DNA of 64,000 nucleotides, taken from positions 186,001 through 250,000 of the forward strand of contig JAJAGP010000170.1 of NCBI GenBank assembly GCA_025084515.1. Reading direction: 5' to 3'. The notes beneath the pieces are model-generated. The model worked only from the letters and a program-made list of their open reading frames with translations, was not told the origin of the DNA and searched no databases. How positions within the stretch are numbered: position 1 is the stretch's first letter; each line of letters opens with the position of its first letter. The stretch comes from Ancistrus triradiatus. Lineage: Eukaryota; Chordata; Actinopteri; Siluriformes; Loricariidae. The position numbers and the translations under genes are program-made. Positions 1-12,533 of the stretch are shown in pieces.

Positions 1-205
1 ACATGCGTGTTGGGTTAATTTTCTAAAAGTGCCCTTAGTGTGTGTGTGTGTTTGAGTGTGTGTACTCTACGATGGATTGGCACCCTGTCTAGGGTTGTTC
101 CTGACTTGTGCCTTGTGTCGCCGGCTAGACACTGGTTTTCCCGTGATCCTGACCAAAGATTAAGCGGATAAGAAAATTAACGAATGAATGAAATCAATGA
201 AAATT
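1..205 (+). repeat. tRNA-derived SINE, 3' part (cut by window edge)
   Basis: The sequence matches the 3' half of the SINE at 63078-63400: 'gtgcccttagtgtgtg', 'gatggattggcaccctgtc', 'tagggttgttcctg' and the ending 'aatgaatgaa'. The 5' half lies outside the window or is lost. Confidence 0.75.
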
Positions 206-309
206 GTTTAACAGACATTTATGAAATTGTCTGTTGTTCACCAAATCAAAAGAGATGCAAAATTTAAGAGTGATATAACAATTCCTGTTAATACTGTAGT
301 GAATTCAGT

Positions 310-555
310 GCAGTGATGGCATGGTGGTGCAGTGGTTAGTGTTGGCAAGTTTTTTCCAGATACTTCAGATTCCTACAACATTCCAAAGACATGGATTAGG
401 TCAGTTGGTGTCTCTAAAGTATTCATGTGTGTGCATGCATGTGCCCTGCACCGGACTGCCACCCTACCTAGGGCTGGTTTCTGCCCTGTGCTGCTGGTTA
501 GCCCCTGTGTCTTGGCCTAGGTTAAGTGGGTATGAAAAGAAATGGATGAATGAAT
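310..555 (+). repeat. Degenerate tRNA-derived SINE
   Basis: The head 'catggtggtgcagtggttag' and the tail 'ccctacctagggctggtt' to 'aatggatgaatgaat' match the SINE family, with many changes and an internally shortened middle. The 87-codon ORF across it is incidental. Confidence 0.65.
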
Positions 556-775
556 CAAGAATCCAGTCTTCAGTAGTAAAGTAGGAAACATTTCAGATTT
601 GCTTATTCTGTATTCCATGTGGCAAATACTACTCAGCAAAATGACATTGCTAGGAATGTTTGCTGTATACAGTCAACACTGAACTGTATGACGAGATTGG
701 AAATGGATTTCATGGCATAAGCTGTCCAAGAGCACTGAATCAAAGCGGCACACCACGTTGAGAGCGTATACTCAT

Positions 776-1683
776 TGACAAAAAAAGCACCAAGACAGAA
801 ATATCAGATTGCAGCAAAACTCAGCATGCAGTTATATCTCAGGCAGATATGTAAATGATTACAGGTGTGGTCTGATTTGACACTGGGTCTTGCCACAAGA
901 GGGTGTAAAAGTGCTTCCCTACTGCCCTATTAAAAGGCTCTCAGAAGCTACTTTTGTGTAGTGTCCATCTTGGTGAGAGATCGTTGACTGCTAGACATGC
1001 CTCTGACATATTTGCCCACAGCCATCATCAGATCCCAAACAGAACCTGGATTTGTCGCTAAATACAGGTTTCTCATTCACGACACAACTGCAAACAAACT
1101 GTCAATGGCCGAACACGTAATGGGCACGTAATGGGCACAGTGACAACAATTTTTTTTTTGCTAAGCGCCTGAAGGTGCCACCTGTGCCTGGACGAATCTG
1201 TGGGAGTTGCCTGTGCTTGTCGGTGGATCAAACAATCCTTTCTACAGGTGATCTCTCTGGCCTATCGAGAGCCTGTTCGGCATTTGTGTGTTCCCTCATG
1301 GAACCACTGCTCCCAACACCTCCTAACAGCTAGGTCAGAACAGCCTAGCTGGCGAGCAGTTCAGCAAAACGTCCTTCCTGCTTCTGCTGCTGTCCAATGA
1401 TGCTCCCCCTTTCAAAGTCTGTCAACTGTGCAAAATGTCTTCGAGTGCATCGTAGAGGCATGTCTAGTCAACGATCTGTCAACAAGAGGTACATTACCCA
1501 AAAGTCGCCTCTGACAGTTTTTTTTATAGACAGTGGAGGAAGCAATTTTATGCCCTCTTGTGGCAAGACCCAGTGTCTAATCAGACCACACTTGTAATCA
1601 TTTACAGATCTGCCTGAGACATAACTGCATGCTGAGTTTTGCAGCAATCCGCCATTTTTATCTGGGTGCTTACATTTTTGTCA
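776..1683. mobile_element. Inverted-repeat DNA element (about 0.9 kb)
   Basis: The two ends are long inverted repeats. 780-1000 (tgacaaaaaaagcacc, cagcatgcagttatatctca, cactgggtcttgccacaaga) is mirrored at 1440-1683, ending gggtgcttacatttttgtca. The centre holds decayed sequence reminiscent of a Tc1-type transposase but no usable ORF. It is probably a non-autonomous Tc1-like element with arms over 200 bp. Confidence 0.7.
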
Positions 1684-1689
1684 TGTGTA

Positions 1690-2500
1690 TTTTGCCATAT
1701 ATACATCCATATCTATACACGTCACAGAGATATTTTTACTGAAACTTACAATTTTAAGCAGAGTAGTCTGTATTTAGATTATTTCAGTTGCTTTAAACCA
1801 TAGTTTTGTGGCTCAGACCATAGATGTCTGCTTGTAATATTGAATTTTGCTTTCGATTAAAACAAATTCTTTTGCATGTGTAGTCCCCTAACCATGTGAT
1901 GTCCTAAATTCATCACTTCTTGTGGTGTTTCTCCTTTTACGTACTATTTAGTACAGTATTTTGTGATTTTCCACAAGCTATACAAGCTACTATACTTAGC
2001 ATTTGAATTACATCCTCTGTTGTTTTTTGCATTTGCAAGTTAAAAGGCTGTCTCTGTCTTGGATTACTAATTCATTCAAATGTTCACTTTTCTTTAAACA
2101 AAAACCTTTAGAACCTCTTATATCTCCCATATATGTGGTTTTGAGTACATGGTTGCTCTAAGGAGGTTTATTAGTATTAGCCACTTAATTAGCCCATTTA
2201 GTAAAACAGTTGTTTCTTTTTAAGATTAATGATTTATAGTTTTTCAAGTTAGGAATGTGCTGCATTTTTGTCGTGTTTTTCTCTGCTAAAAGGAAGTGTT
2301 ATAAGCATTAGCAATGAAAAACTCCTACGTACATTGCCACAGAAACTGGCTCTTTTGCAGCATAAAAGCTTGTAGCAATCCCAGATTAGGCATCATATGG
2401 GTTCTTAAGAGCTAACAGAGGGTTGGGCCATTAAGCAAGACCTTTACCATAAATGCTCCATTCTTTGTTTGAATTACATCCTATCTCAGGTGTATATCAT
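1690..2500. other. AT-rich non-coding stretch, nothing recognised
   Basis: No ORF of substance and no motif or repeat that I recognise. Confidence 0.5.
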
Positions 2501-2524
2501 AAGAACATCTGCTTCTTGTCATTA

Positions 2525-3372
2525 ATTTGTTCCAGAAGGCTTGTAGCGAACCGAAAACAACTAGTAAAGAGGGAATTTTTCTTATAAAGAATATTGTAAA
2601 CTGAATTAATCCATTCCAGACCCCCAGAAAATCTACACTGTATAACCCATTACATGCATTAATGGAGTTGTATTGTACAGGTGCTCCCTGATTTCCAATG
2701 GGATATGTTTACGACAAATCCATAATAAGTTAAATGTATCATGAACTAATGAGTTTAATATAGTCTATACTATTTAATATTATACTATATAATATGACCT
2801 TATTGTTTAAAACACTTCCAAATTAACCTACAGTTGGCCAAAATCATTAACACAACGCTTATTTTATAATAAAGTGTTGAAAATCTCAGTTTGGTGAGTA
2901 ATGGATTGAAAGTGAAAAGTAAAAGCAAAACACTTTATATATCCCTCTATTGGTGAACTCAGGGCTCTAGCTGCTAATGCTAACTGCTCAGCCTGAAAGT
3001 GATCTGGAGGACTCAGTCCTTCATTTCCTTTTGGTTGGCTGTGTTCATCAACCATTTTAGGAACCCATGGGGACTTATTTGCACTAAGAATACAGTACTG
3101 TAGATTTAAAAATAAAGAAAAACACAATAAACACAGCGGAGATCTTTTCTGAGCAAGGGCTGTTGTCAATCTGAATCAGTGAATCACTGTGTACTGAATT
3201 GTGACGGCTGAAACGAGTCATGTGGCTTGACTCAAACAAGTTTAAGCAAGGGCTGAGTAAGGGCTAAGTACTGAGCAAACGACGAGAACCGAGACAAATA
3301 TTTCTAGTCAAAATGTGTCGAGAACCGAATTTGGCGAGTTCCTAAGTGGTCGAGAACCGAGGCACTACTTTA
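2525..3372. mobile_element. Tigger/pogo-like element remnants
   Basis: The ends carry the vertebrate Tigger-type signature 'cgagaaccgaggcacta' on the right (3354-3370) and 'taatccattccagacccccag' on the left. The middle (2680-2945) has 'gtgctccctgatttccaatg' and 'ataaagtgttgaaaatctca'. Parts of this middle recur at 12817-13120 and 23438-23660. Two related elements may be nested here. Confidence 0.55.
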
Positions 3373-3395
3373 CTTGTAAACCACAACATGTATTT

Positions 3396-5113
3396 ATCAG
3401 CCATAACATTGAAACCACTGACTGGTGAAGTGAATAACATTTCATTGACTAACATTTAACATTATGTTGCTACCATGGCACCTGTCAAGTGGTGGGATAC
3501 ACCGGGTAGCAAATGAACAGTAAGTGCTTGAAGTTAACATATTTTAAGAATGGTCAAGTGTAAGGAAAATGTTAACGCTGGCTATGGCTATTAGATAGCT
3601 GTCAGAACATAGAGCTTGTTGCGTATCGGGTTGTTTAGAGACAGAGTGCCCATGCTGACCCCTGTTCACCATCAAAAGCACCTACGATGGGCATGTAAGA
3701 AACAGAACTAGATCACAGAGCAGTGGAAGAAAGTGGCCTGGTCTGATGAATTGCATTTCCTTTTACATCATGTGGATGGCCAGGTGCGTGGTCTTAGTTT
3801 ACTTGAGAAACAAGGCAAGCCAGCAGAGGCAGTGTGATGCTCTTTACAATGTTCTGCTGGGAAACTTTGAGTCCTGGCATTCATATGGATGTTACTTTGA
3901 CACCTACCTCCTACCAGAACATTTTGCAGAACAAAGTAACCCTTTTATGGCAATGGTAGTCCCTAAAGACAGTGGCCTCTTTCAGCAGGATAATGTGCCC
4001 TGCCACACGGCAAAAAATGTTTAGGAATGGTTTGAATATCATGACAAAGTGTTCAGGGTGTTGACTTGTTTCCTACATTCCCCAGTACTCAATCCAAATG
4101 AGTATCTGTGGGATGTGCTAGATAAGCAAGTCTGATCTATGGAGGCGCCACCGCACATCTTACAGGGCTTAAAGAATCTGCTGCTACCCTCATGGTGATA
4201 TATACCACAGGACAACTTCAGAGGTCTTGAGTAGTCCATACTAGTGTTGTCACGATAATAGAATGCGAAACAAGACCTGCCAAAAGTATCTAGATACCAG
4301 TACTGAAATGATGCCATGGCAATAACCTAAAACAACAGAAAAAGTAATGGAATAATAGATGATAGAACATGGAACTTTTTGTTTTTTTTTAAATTAACAA
4401 TTAAAAAAAACCAGAAAGAAATACTGACTATGAATGGGGAATTTATTCCATTGATAATTTGATTAGAAAGGTCATGTTGTTATTTAGGCTTTTACACAGT
4501 AAGCAGTAATCTGATGATCCTCGAGTTTAAGGTTAGTTAACTTTGTATTTAGAGCTCACTGGTTAAATAGCTTCTATTGAGTGCAGTTTCTAGCAATAGA
4601 AAAATTTGTTGACCAAAATGTACATACCATAATTACCATTATCAGTACTGTTGAGTCTGCTGAGTTTGAACTGATTATATGTATTATTGGTTTTGATGAT
4701 CTACTTATGATCATGAATGCCTGATTTTTAGCAGTTTGGAAATATGGTAAACTTAAAGTTACCTGTGTGAATATATAACATAGAGATGTTTACCACATTG
4801 GTAAGCCATGGATGGTCAGCACAGCACTGGTATTAGCAGCCGTTAACTCTTTGGTTTCTCTTCTGAATCACTGTGTTTACCTGCAGGGAGAGGAAGCAGA
4901 GTGCTGTGCTCACATGTTTAAGAATGATTACAGTCATTCTTAAAGTACTGGTACTAATAAAATGAGGGATCCTACCATTTTTAATGGCAAGGTAACACAA
5001 TACTTTTCTAGTATCGGTATACCGTGCACAACTAGTCCATTCCTCAATGGGTCAGAGCTGTTTTTCTGGCAAGATGTGGACCTACACAATATATAGGCAG
5101 GTGGTTTCATTGT
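3396..5113 (+). mobile_element. Decayed Tc1-like transposon interrupted by a hAT-like MITE
   Basis: The left end 'cagccataacattgaaacca' and right end 'gcaggtggtttcattgtt' are inverted copies of the common fish element ending 'atgttatggctgatcggtg'. The interior encodes plus-strand transposase remnants, including LFQQDNVPCHTAKNV (3979-4023) and, past an in-frame stop, LNPNEYLWD. The element was split by an insertion at 4241-5033. No intact reading frame remains. Confidence 0.8.
4241..5033. mobile_element. hAT-like non-autonomous element with 8-bp target duplication
   Basis: The left end CTAGTGTTGTCACGATA and right end TATACCGTGCACAACT are imperfect inverted repeats. They are flanked by AGTCCATA (4233-4240) and AGTCCATT (5034-5041), an 8-bp duplication typical of hAT transposition. 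The roughly 790-bp interior is AT-rich with no ORF. Confidence 0.7.
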
Positions 5114-6319
5114 TTAACAATGACATAGAGCAACTAGCCATTAGCAATATTTGCAGAAATATCTAACTACAGTATATTTATGGTTAACAGGCTGAAACGT
5201 TCAAGTGGTTTGTCATGTTCAAGAACAAAGCCCTCTTTGTTTATTAATCTAGCACTTAAATCAACCTAAAGCACAGTCAGTGATCTGTAGCTCTCCGTGT
5301 GGCCCAGAGCAGACCAGTCATCTTTTACCCTCGCTCTCTCTTCTCTGCACCAGGTCGTGTGGTTCTCATGCTATCATGTTTCATCCTGTTTATAGAGGAG
5401 ATGACTGGTGGGGGTTGGAGGGGGTGGCTTGCAATTCTCATGTGTTTATTAGTTCAGTGTTATCTAAATGTTTGATTTGCCACAAATGAACGATCACATA
5501 AAAGGCCTCCGTGGTACCAGATAATCCTCTCCATATCTCAAAGGGTGGCATGTGACAATGCGTTACTGCAGACTTCACAGCATGTTTATTATTTTGCCTT
5601 TACAAGGAACTCGTCATTCCCTGAAAAGGTACAAGAGCAACAGAGGGCTTCTGATTGAGCAGAACTGCCCTTGCAGTGATTTCCACCAGTCAGCATTAAG
5701 TAGTGACATGACAAAATGGAAAATTCATCTGTAATATGTCATTCTGGTTGTGAATTTGATTGCAAGCCGGCTGCCTTGTGTTGTTCAAAGTGAGCTATTC
5801 TAGAACTCAGCAGTGTCCTTATAGCAATTGCTGCAGTCTGCCCACTGTTTTGTCTTGCTTGCTTTAACCCAGCAGACCCACAATAGAGGAAGGCAGGGCC
5901 ACATGGGGTGAAGTTACGTGTTCGACCATTCATCAGCAATGCCGAGTGCATGTGTGCATGAAGTCCTGCTGCCTTTCAGTCCTGTGCTATTGGTTGCATA
6001 AAGGACCCCACAGCTGGCATCAGGGTTTGGGTGGACCCAAGCTGTGTGGAAATACATCCATGATGTTTTGAGTTGGTGTTTGTGAGTGCTTCATTGTCAC
6101 TTTTCTGGTTGCTGCAGTCAGTGTATTAAATTAACTGTTATACTGTGAATGCGGTACTAAAATGCACCCAGGACTAGTTTAGATATTCTCTAAGATATTC
6201 CCTATATCACATTCTGACATAATTAAAGCTGTAAAAAAGGAACAAATATCTGAGCCAAACATGTAGTACGGGAGGAATATAATACATTTGGGATATAATA
6301 CATATAATACATCCATTTG
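5114..6319. other. Non-coding, no repeat recognised
   Basis: Mixed-composition sequence with several short ORFs on both strands, none with family features. It may be unique 5'-flanking or intronic sequence of ATXN1. Confidence 0.45.
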
Positions 6320-6321
6320 TA

Positions 6322-6731
6322 CCGTATTTTTCGAGCTATAAAGCGCACCGGGTTATAAGGCGCATGAAATGAAACAAAACTCTTAAGTTACGTCGGAAAC
6401 TCAGTTTGGTCTTCTTTACCTGGCGCAGGGCGTCTTCTTGCTTCCTCCACTTCCGTACCATTGATTCGTTAATTCTCTCGCAGCTGCTCTATGTCCGTAT
6501 TACTCCGCTATGATGTGCACTACGGTGGCCCTAAGCTTCGTAACCTACCAAGACCGTGCTAAAACATTTTGACAGATTTATGAGCGCCGTGTACCACCTA
6601 CAATCGGTTCGAGGTCAGAAAGCACAACCAGAATTCATTCATACATTAGGCGCACCGCATTTTAAGGCGCACTGTCGATTTTTGAGAAAATTAAAGGATT
6701 TTAAGTGCGCTTTATGGTCCGAAAAATACGG
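6322..6731. mobile_element. MITE with CCGTATTTTTCG ends and TA duplication
   Basis: The 410-bp element starts CCGTATTTTTCGAGCTATAA and ends with the inverted form, GTCCGAAAAATACGG. TA flanks it at 6320-6321 and 6732-6733. This is a widespread vertebrate MITE type of the Tc1/mariner-pogo class. Inner repeats 'ggcgcac' also mirror each other. Confidence 0.8.
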
Positions 6732-6772
6732 TAGTTGTATCGCTTTACTTTAGATCAAACTGTTACATCCGT

Positions 6773-7676
6773 ATACAGTTTAAACTCACCCACATCTATT
6801 TCATGACTATTTTTGGCGAGGGGCGGGTTTGGCGACTTCACAAGGTTACAACAAAATAAAAAAGTGACATTCATAAGTGATGCTGACATAATGTGTTCTA
6901 ATGAGCAGCCCACATGATCGTACAATCACATTTACAATTTACATAAACATTTACATACATGTACAGTTTCTATTCATTTATGCACATTTAGAAATAGTCT
7001 ATGATTTATGATTGCTTCTGTGACACAAAGCGCATGAAGTCCAGTCTGCGATGAATAACAGGAAAGTCATTATAAGATACTCCGCCGCCATTTTGGTAAC
7101 ACCACCAGGCAGTTATTTCCAGCCATACAAGACCAGACTCCTATCTCTTTGAGTGGGGCGAGACCTCTTTAATCGAAACTGAAAGAGACATTAACATATA
7201 ATCTGACAAAAATTATATAACTTCCTCTCGTTGTTGTTTTCAAATAACAGTAAGAAACTATTTTTAGGTTATCCTGGCTATTGAACATGCGCATCCCGCC
7301 ACTACAAAGGAGCCAAGACTTTCCGCCCCCCTCTCCGACACATGTAATATGCCAATTGGTTCTTTCGAATGATGGGGTGGGGCTTCTGTACTACAGTCCC
7401 ATTCATATTTCAACCAGTGACCAGTCTCCTCCTAATATAACAAGTCAGGGGCTGTAAATCATCTGGCGTTGCAAGTTTAAAGTAGGATTAAAGTGCCACT
7501 GGTGGGGTAAAATTTCATTACTAGCAATACATTTGTCACATTTTAAGCTTGATGAGGGCGAGGACTGAGATTGGCGGCTTTTCGAGGTAAAGTGCATGGA
7601 GGGAAATCCGTCCTGCCATCCCAGGATGAGGTTGGCGAGATAACGCGGGGCCAGATAACGAGGTTAGACTGTACAT
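6773..7676. mobile_element. Possible mariner/pogo-like MITE
   Basis: The right end 'gataacgaggttagactgta' and the left 'tacagtttaaactcaccc' resemble inverted ends of fish elements beginning TACAGTCTAACCTCG. The interior (7080-7450) has short GC-rich patches such as ccgccgccattttgg and ttccgcccccctctccga. These could instead be regulatory sequence, so the boundaries are uncertain. Confidence 0.35.
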
Positions 7677-8670
7677 ATACAATTCATGTTGCCAGTGGTT
7701 GCTCCACTATGCACGTGTCTACTTTCACTACAAAATGATTCATTTCTGTCCCCTGCATTTGCATTGTCTCTGATGAGGTGACTGCATTGTGTTATTGCAC
7801 TGTTACATGTCATGTCTCTATCTGCGTAAACATATTGCGAGTGGCAACTGAAGGATAATGAATCATATAGTAGACACAGCTGTGCTGTTAGCTTGTTTAT
7901 GTGTGCTTTTATCATCTGTTAATAAATAAAATACAAGTTTTGCTGTATGAATACAGAGAAGTCTGTGACAACAGCTATGTGACCTGTGACAGTGTGTGTA
8001 CCCCATCTGTGATTATCAAGGACTAGAGAAGCTTAGTGGTGAGAAGCTTGCCAGAGTGTAATGCACACAAACCATTGTACTTTGGGCTGATTTTAGTGAA
8101 TGGCAGAGAAAATAATGATGAGCACAGCAGTAGCAGAGTACAGGATGCATAGTCATTACAAAAGATGATAGACCCTATGCTTTATTAGGCCCTGTGAAAT
8201 CGGTTTTATCATTTATTTTAGTTAGTTTAGATTTTATATAAACCTTTCAGCTACATGCTGTACCAGCACAGATGCTGTACCAATACTGATGTTTAATAAT
8301 CTCTGTCTGTTGATTTACAGAGTAGACAGTTGTTGACAGATGTTAAAAAAAAGAAAGAAAAAACAGATGGGATACAGTCAGTAACTGCATATCTGCAAAG
8401 TGCATCTATATTGTGATTGTGTTCAGCATATGCTGAAAACTACTTATATTTCGTTTAGGAATTAAACACAATTTAACACAAGCTACAATTATTCTTTTTA
8501 TTTTAATTCCTAAACCATGACACTCAGCAATCATTGAAGTACAGTCATACCTTTTTTTATTTTAGTTAGTCTTAGTAATTTCTTGTATTCGGTTTTTAAT
8601 TTTGTTCCAGCTTACAAAAATATATACAGTGGGGGGCCGAAAGTCTGACACCACTACTGAGAGAATCTTC
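7677..8670. other. Non-coding with fragmentary repeats
   Basis: At 8186 'aggccctgtgaaatcggttt' resembles the end of a common fish MITE. At 8626-8645 a fragment 'acagtggggggccgaaagtc' resembles a Tc1-like terminus truncated by the next element. Nothing coding was seen. Confidence 0.4.
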
Positions 8671-9224
8671 TACAGCCCCACATCAGAAAAAGTTGGGCTG
8701 ATATTGAAATAAAAAAAAGTGTTCAGGCCTGAAATACATTCCAATTTGTAATCATTATTTGAGGAGCAAAGTTGGGCAGAGATTCTCCAGTTTGTCAACA
8801 AAGACATGAGAAAATTATTGAAATCTTTAATACCAGTGTTCCTCAAAGAAAGTTTGGAAGGGATTTACATAGTTCTCCTTCTACAGTGCATAATATCATT
8901 AAACGAGTCAAAGAATCTGGAGGAATTGCAGTGCATAAAGGACAAGGGCGCAAGCTTAAGCTGATCTCTGATCCCTCAGATGGCACTGCAACAGGAACCA
9001 TCATTCATCTATAGCTGACAGAACCACTGATATGTTGAATGTGTTGCAGGCAAATGTGTTGAAATACAAGAATGGTTGTATATTAACAAATTAAATTAAT
9101 TTGACCAGAAAATAACATGAAATATCTTGGGTCCATACTGTCTGCAATGAAATAAAAGTCAAAGGAAATGTAAGAAACACTGCATCTTCCATACTGTCCC
9201 AACTTTTTCTGAGTTGTGGTTGTA
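8671..9224 (+). mobile_element. Truncated Tc1-like element with helix-turn-helix ORF
   Basis: The left end 'tacagccccacatcagaaaa' and right end 'ttctgagttgtggttgta' are inverted repeats. A reading frame at 8772-9014 encodes the DNA-binding half of a transposase (VPQRKFGRDL, STVHNIIKRVKESGG, GRKLKL). The frame starts at a non-ATG codon and there is no catalytic domain. The same family occurs at 29265-30656 and 63770-63955. Confidence 0.75.
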
Positions 9225-9295
9225 GTAGTTTTTAATAACTATATTAACTAAAACTGTAATAGTGTGTGTGTGTGTGTGTGTGTGTACCGTGTATG

Positions 9296-9466
9296 TATTA
9301 CATTGTGGGGACCAAATATCCCTATAAGGATAGAAAGCTTTAGGTTATCGAGGTTAGCCTCAGTTTAAACTTTAGGGTTTAAGGATTTTTAGTGATGTTT
9401 AGGACTAGGGGTAGGTGTAACCTTAATTAGCTACATTATGTCAGTTGAATGTCCCCACAATGGTAG
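9296..9466. mobile_element. Small MITE with TTGTGGGGAC ends
   Basis: The left 'acattgtggggaccaaat' is mirrored by the right 'aatgtccccacaatgg'. The interior is a degraded run of 'gtttag' and 'aggttag'. It sits between two TG microsatellites (9264-9284 and 9477-9510). Confidence 0.65.
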
Positions 9467-10811
9467 AAAGACAAACTGTGTGTGTGTGTGTGTGTTTGTG
9501 TGTGTGTGTTCTTGAGCTGGCTGACTTTTGGGACCTCCCTTACTTTCATTTATAGTTACATCCACAGACTTGGCTCAGAGAGAGTGGGAGGGAGGTAGAG
9601 GGAGGGTGTGTGTGTGACCATGTGTGTGTGACCATGTGTGTACGGGCATGTAAGCCTGTGTGTGCCAGAGAAGGTGACCGAGTTGCTGTTCAGTCGGGGT
9701 CGCTGAAGCCCTTGTTCTCCCGCATTGCGTTCCGTTAGTGTTGTGCTGAGATGCACACGCTGTGGAGGAGAGGCGAGAGACAGCAGGCACTTGAGAACGT
9801 AACAAAGTTTCTCACCCACACAGATACACAACCTGCATAACTTTTCTCATTGTGAATCAATAAAGCGTTCAGGTTTTCGCCTCCTTGTCACAATTTTCGT
9901 TTCTTGGGGCAGCACATTTATATGCGTACTTCTAATCTGCAGCAGTTCGTCCCCGAGCACGCCTCATTGTGCGGTCATTACTGTGGACATTAAAGCCTTC
10001 AGGCATGCTGTGTGCTGCTGGGCCACGGTTAGGTGCATGCTTGTCTGTCTGCTCACTCAGCTAATGAGCCATCGTGATGTTATCTGAGCCACATATGATG
10101 AGCAGGGAGCGAGGTTTCTATTATCTCTAGATTTGACAGCCGTACATATTGTGCGTACATGAGAAAAAAGTGTGGGTAGGTTGGTATTATGTTATAATAT
10201 TGTTGTATTTGTTACATTGTGGTGCACTGTAGTTGTGAGGTTTAGTGTGCGTTTATCGTGCGGTCTGTAAGTGCAGTCAAACGCCATTGTTCGAATGAAG
10301 AATTAGTTTGGAGAACAAATATTCAGATAACGGAAGCCCTATTTCAATAGTTTCCATTGAAAAGTCCCTAACTGGTTCCTTTAGATTACTTCTATATTCA
10401 TATAAAACCCCACCTAATGATGTCAGTGTAATTTAGTGACCCTGTGGACTTTCTGATTGGCTCTGCTGCCTGCCTGTTGTACAGTTTGGATTGGGTTTCA
10501 CCTCCCTAATGAGCTGGAGCTGTGTGTGAGTGTGTGCACGTCTCACAATGTGTTTTTCTAACACTTAATGCTAGGCATATCAAGTAAACAACCATTACGT
10601 CATATAAAAGAACTGAATCAAACAAAAGTGGATGGTGTAGGTATAGGTGAGAAGCCATTTGGAACAGCATTCTGCTTCCTTCATTTTCCTGATATTTGTA
10701 TTATTCCTGATATGTAATTATTATAGCAAGATCAGATTTGGTTTGGATAAGGTTTAATGCATTAAAGTAGCCCATATGGTGTAGCAAGAATTCAGATAAT
10801 GGGAGTTTGGA
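9467..10811. other. Non-coding, includes a repeat-free stretch
   Basis: After a TG repeat the sequence is of mixed composition. 9955-10110 lacks recognised repeats and contains homeodomain-type core motifs (ctaatgagc, cattaaagcc). It is a candidate conserved non-coding element, though conservation cannot be tested here. The minus-strand ORFs at 9556-9831 lie over TG-rich DNA and are not credible. Confidence 0.4.
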
Positions 10812-10813
10812 TA

Positions 10814-12303
10814 CAGTGGGGCAAAAAAGTATTTAGTCAGTCACTGATTGTGCAAGTTCTCCTACTTAGAAAGATGAGAGAGGTCTGTAATTTTCATCAT
10901 AGGTACACTTCAACTATGAGAGACAAAATGAGAGAAAAAAAAATCCAGGAAATCACATTGTAGGATTTTTAAAGAATGTAATTGTAAATCATGGTGGAAA
11001 ATAAGTATTTGTTTTCTGGAATTTGTTGGCAATGACAGAGGTCAAACGTTTCCTGTAAGTCTTCACCAGGTTTGCAAACACTGTAGCTGGTATTTTGGCT
11101 CATTTCTCCATGAAGATCTCCTCTAGAGCAGTGATGTTTTGGGGCAACATGGAATTTCAACTCCCTCCACAGTGACTAGGCCACTCCAGGACCTTGAAAT
11201 GCTTTTTACGGAGCCACTCCTTTGTCGCCCAAGCAGTGTGTTTGGGATCATTGTCATGTTGGAAGACCCAGCCACGTTCCATCTTCAATGCTCTCACTGA
11301 TGGAAGGAGGTTTTGGCTTAAAATCTCACAAAACATGGCCCCATTCATTCTTCCCTTAATACGGATCAGTCGTTCTGTCCCCTTTGCAGAAAAACAGCCC
11401 CAAAGCATGATGTTTCCACCCCCATGCTTCACAGTAGGTATGGTGTTCTTGGGATGCAACTCAGCAATGAGTTGAGTTTTTACCAAAAAGTTATATTTTG
11501 GTTTCATCTGACCACATAATATTCTCCCAGCCCTCTTCTGGTTCATCCATATGCTCTCTGGCAAACTTCAGATGGACCTGGACATGTACTGGCTTAAGCA
11601 GGGGGACACGCCTGGCACTGCAGGATCTCGGCGTAGTGTGTTACTGATGGTAGCCTTTGTTACTTTGGTCCCAGCTCTCTGCAGGTCATTCATCAGGTCC
11701 CTCCATGTAGTTGTGGGATTTTTGCTCACCGTTCTCATGATCATTTTGACTCGACAGGATGAGATCTTGCGTGGGGCCCCAGATCGAGGGAGATTATCAA
11801 TGGTCTTGTATGTCTTCCATTTTCTTACAATTGCTCCCACAGTTGATTTATTCACACCAACCTGCTTGCCTATTGTAGATTCACTCTTCCCAGCCTGGTG
11901 CAGGTCTACAATTTTCTTCCTGCTGTCCTTCGACAGCTCTTTGGTCTTGAGTTTGGAGTCTGACTGTTTGAGGCTGTGGACAGGTGTCTTTTCTACAGAT
12001 AATGAGGTCAAACAGGTGCCATTTATACCGAGTGGAGGACAGAAGAGCTTCCTAAAGAAGAATTTACAGGTCTGGGAGAGCCAGAAATGTTGCTTGTTTG
12101 TGGGTGACCAAATACTTATTTTCCACCATGATTTACAATTAAATTCTTAAAAAATTCTACAATGTGATTTCCTGGATTTTTTTTCTCATTTTGTCTCTCA
12201 TAGTTGAAGTGTACCTTTGATGAAAATTACAGACTTCTCTCATCTTTCTAAGTAGGAGAACTTGCACAATCAGTGACTGACTAAATACTTTTTTGCCCCA
12301 CTG
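10814..12303 (-). mobile_element. Tc1-like transposon, family 'CAGTGGGGCAAAAAAG', 1490 bp, inactive
   Basis: Both ends are intact inverted repeats of roughly 190-200 bp, beginning CAGTGGGGCAAAAAAGTATT, with TA duplications at 10812-10813 and 12304-12305. The minus strand encodes the transposase in two pieces. 12011-11568 has the paired helix-turn-helix ([36 protein letters not shown]). 11564-11157 has [15 protein letters not shown] and [20 protein letters not shown]. After LEWPS the block SPDLNPIENL, containing the last catalytic acid, is missing, and frameshifts follow. The element is therefore dead. Confidence 0.9.
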
Positions 12304-12533
12304 TAGCAGAGTTTAACTGTAAAAGGACATTGCATTTTTGTTGCTTTGCCCTACTGCTTCACTAAAGCTGGGTCAGAAATGTAACTGTCTATAATGATAT
12401 TACTTAGATATCGTGAATGAATTATTTGTGGAAAAGCAATTTTCCATATGCCCAAAAAAATAAATACCTGAGCAATAAGGCTAACACAGCTAACACATCT
12501 ACCTGACGCAAAACCTTTTCCATTACTATACCT

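Noticed and set aside
7080..7450. Possible CpG promoter ('ccgccgccattttgg')
   Set aside because: The GC-rich motifs are isolated, no exon or donor follows, and the flanks look like MITE ends.
11551..12150. 199-codon plus-strand ORF
   Set aside because: It is the antisense shadow of the transposase gene in the 10814-12303 element.
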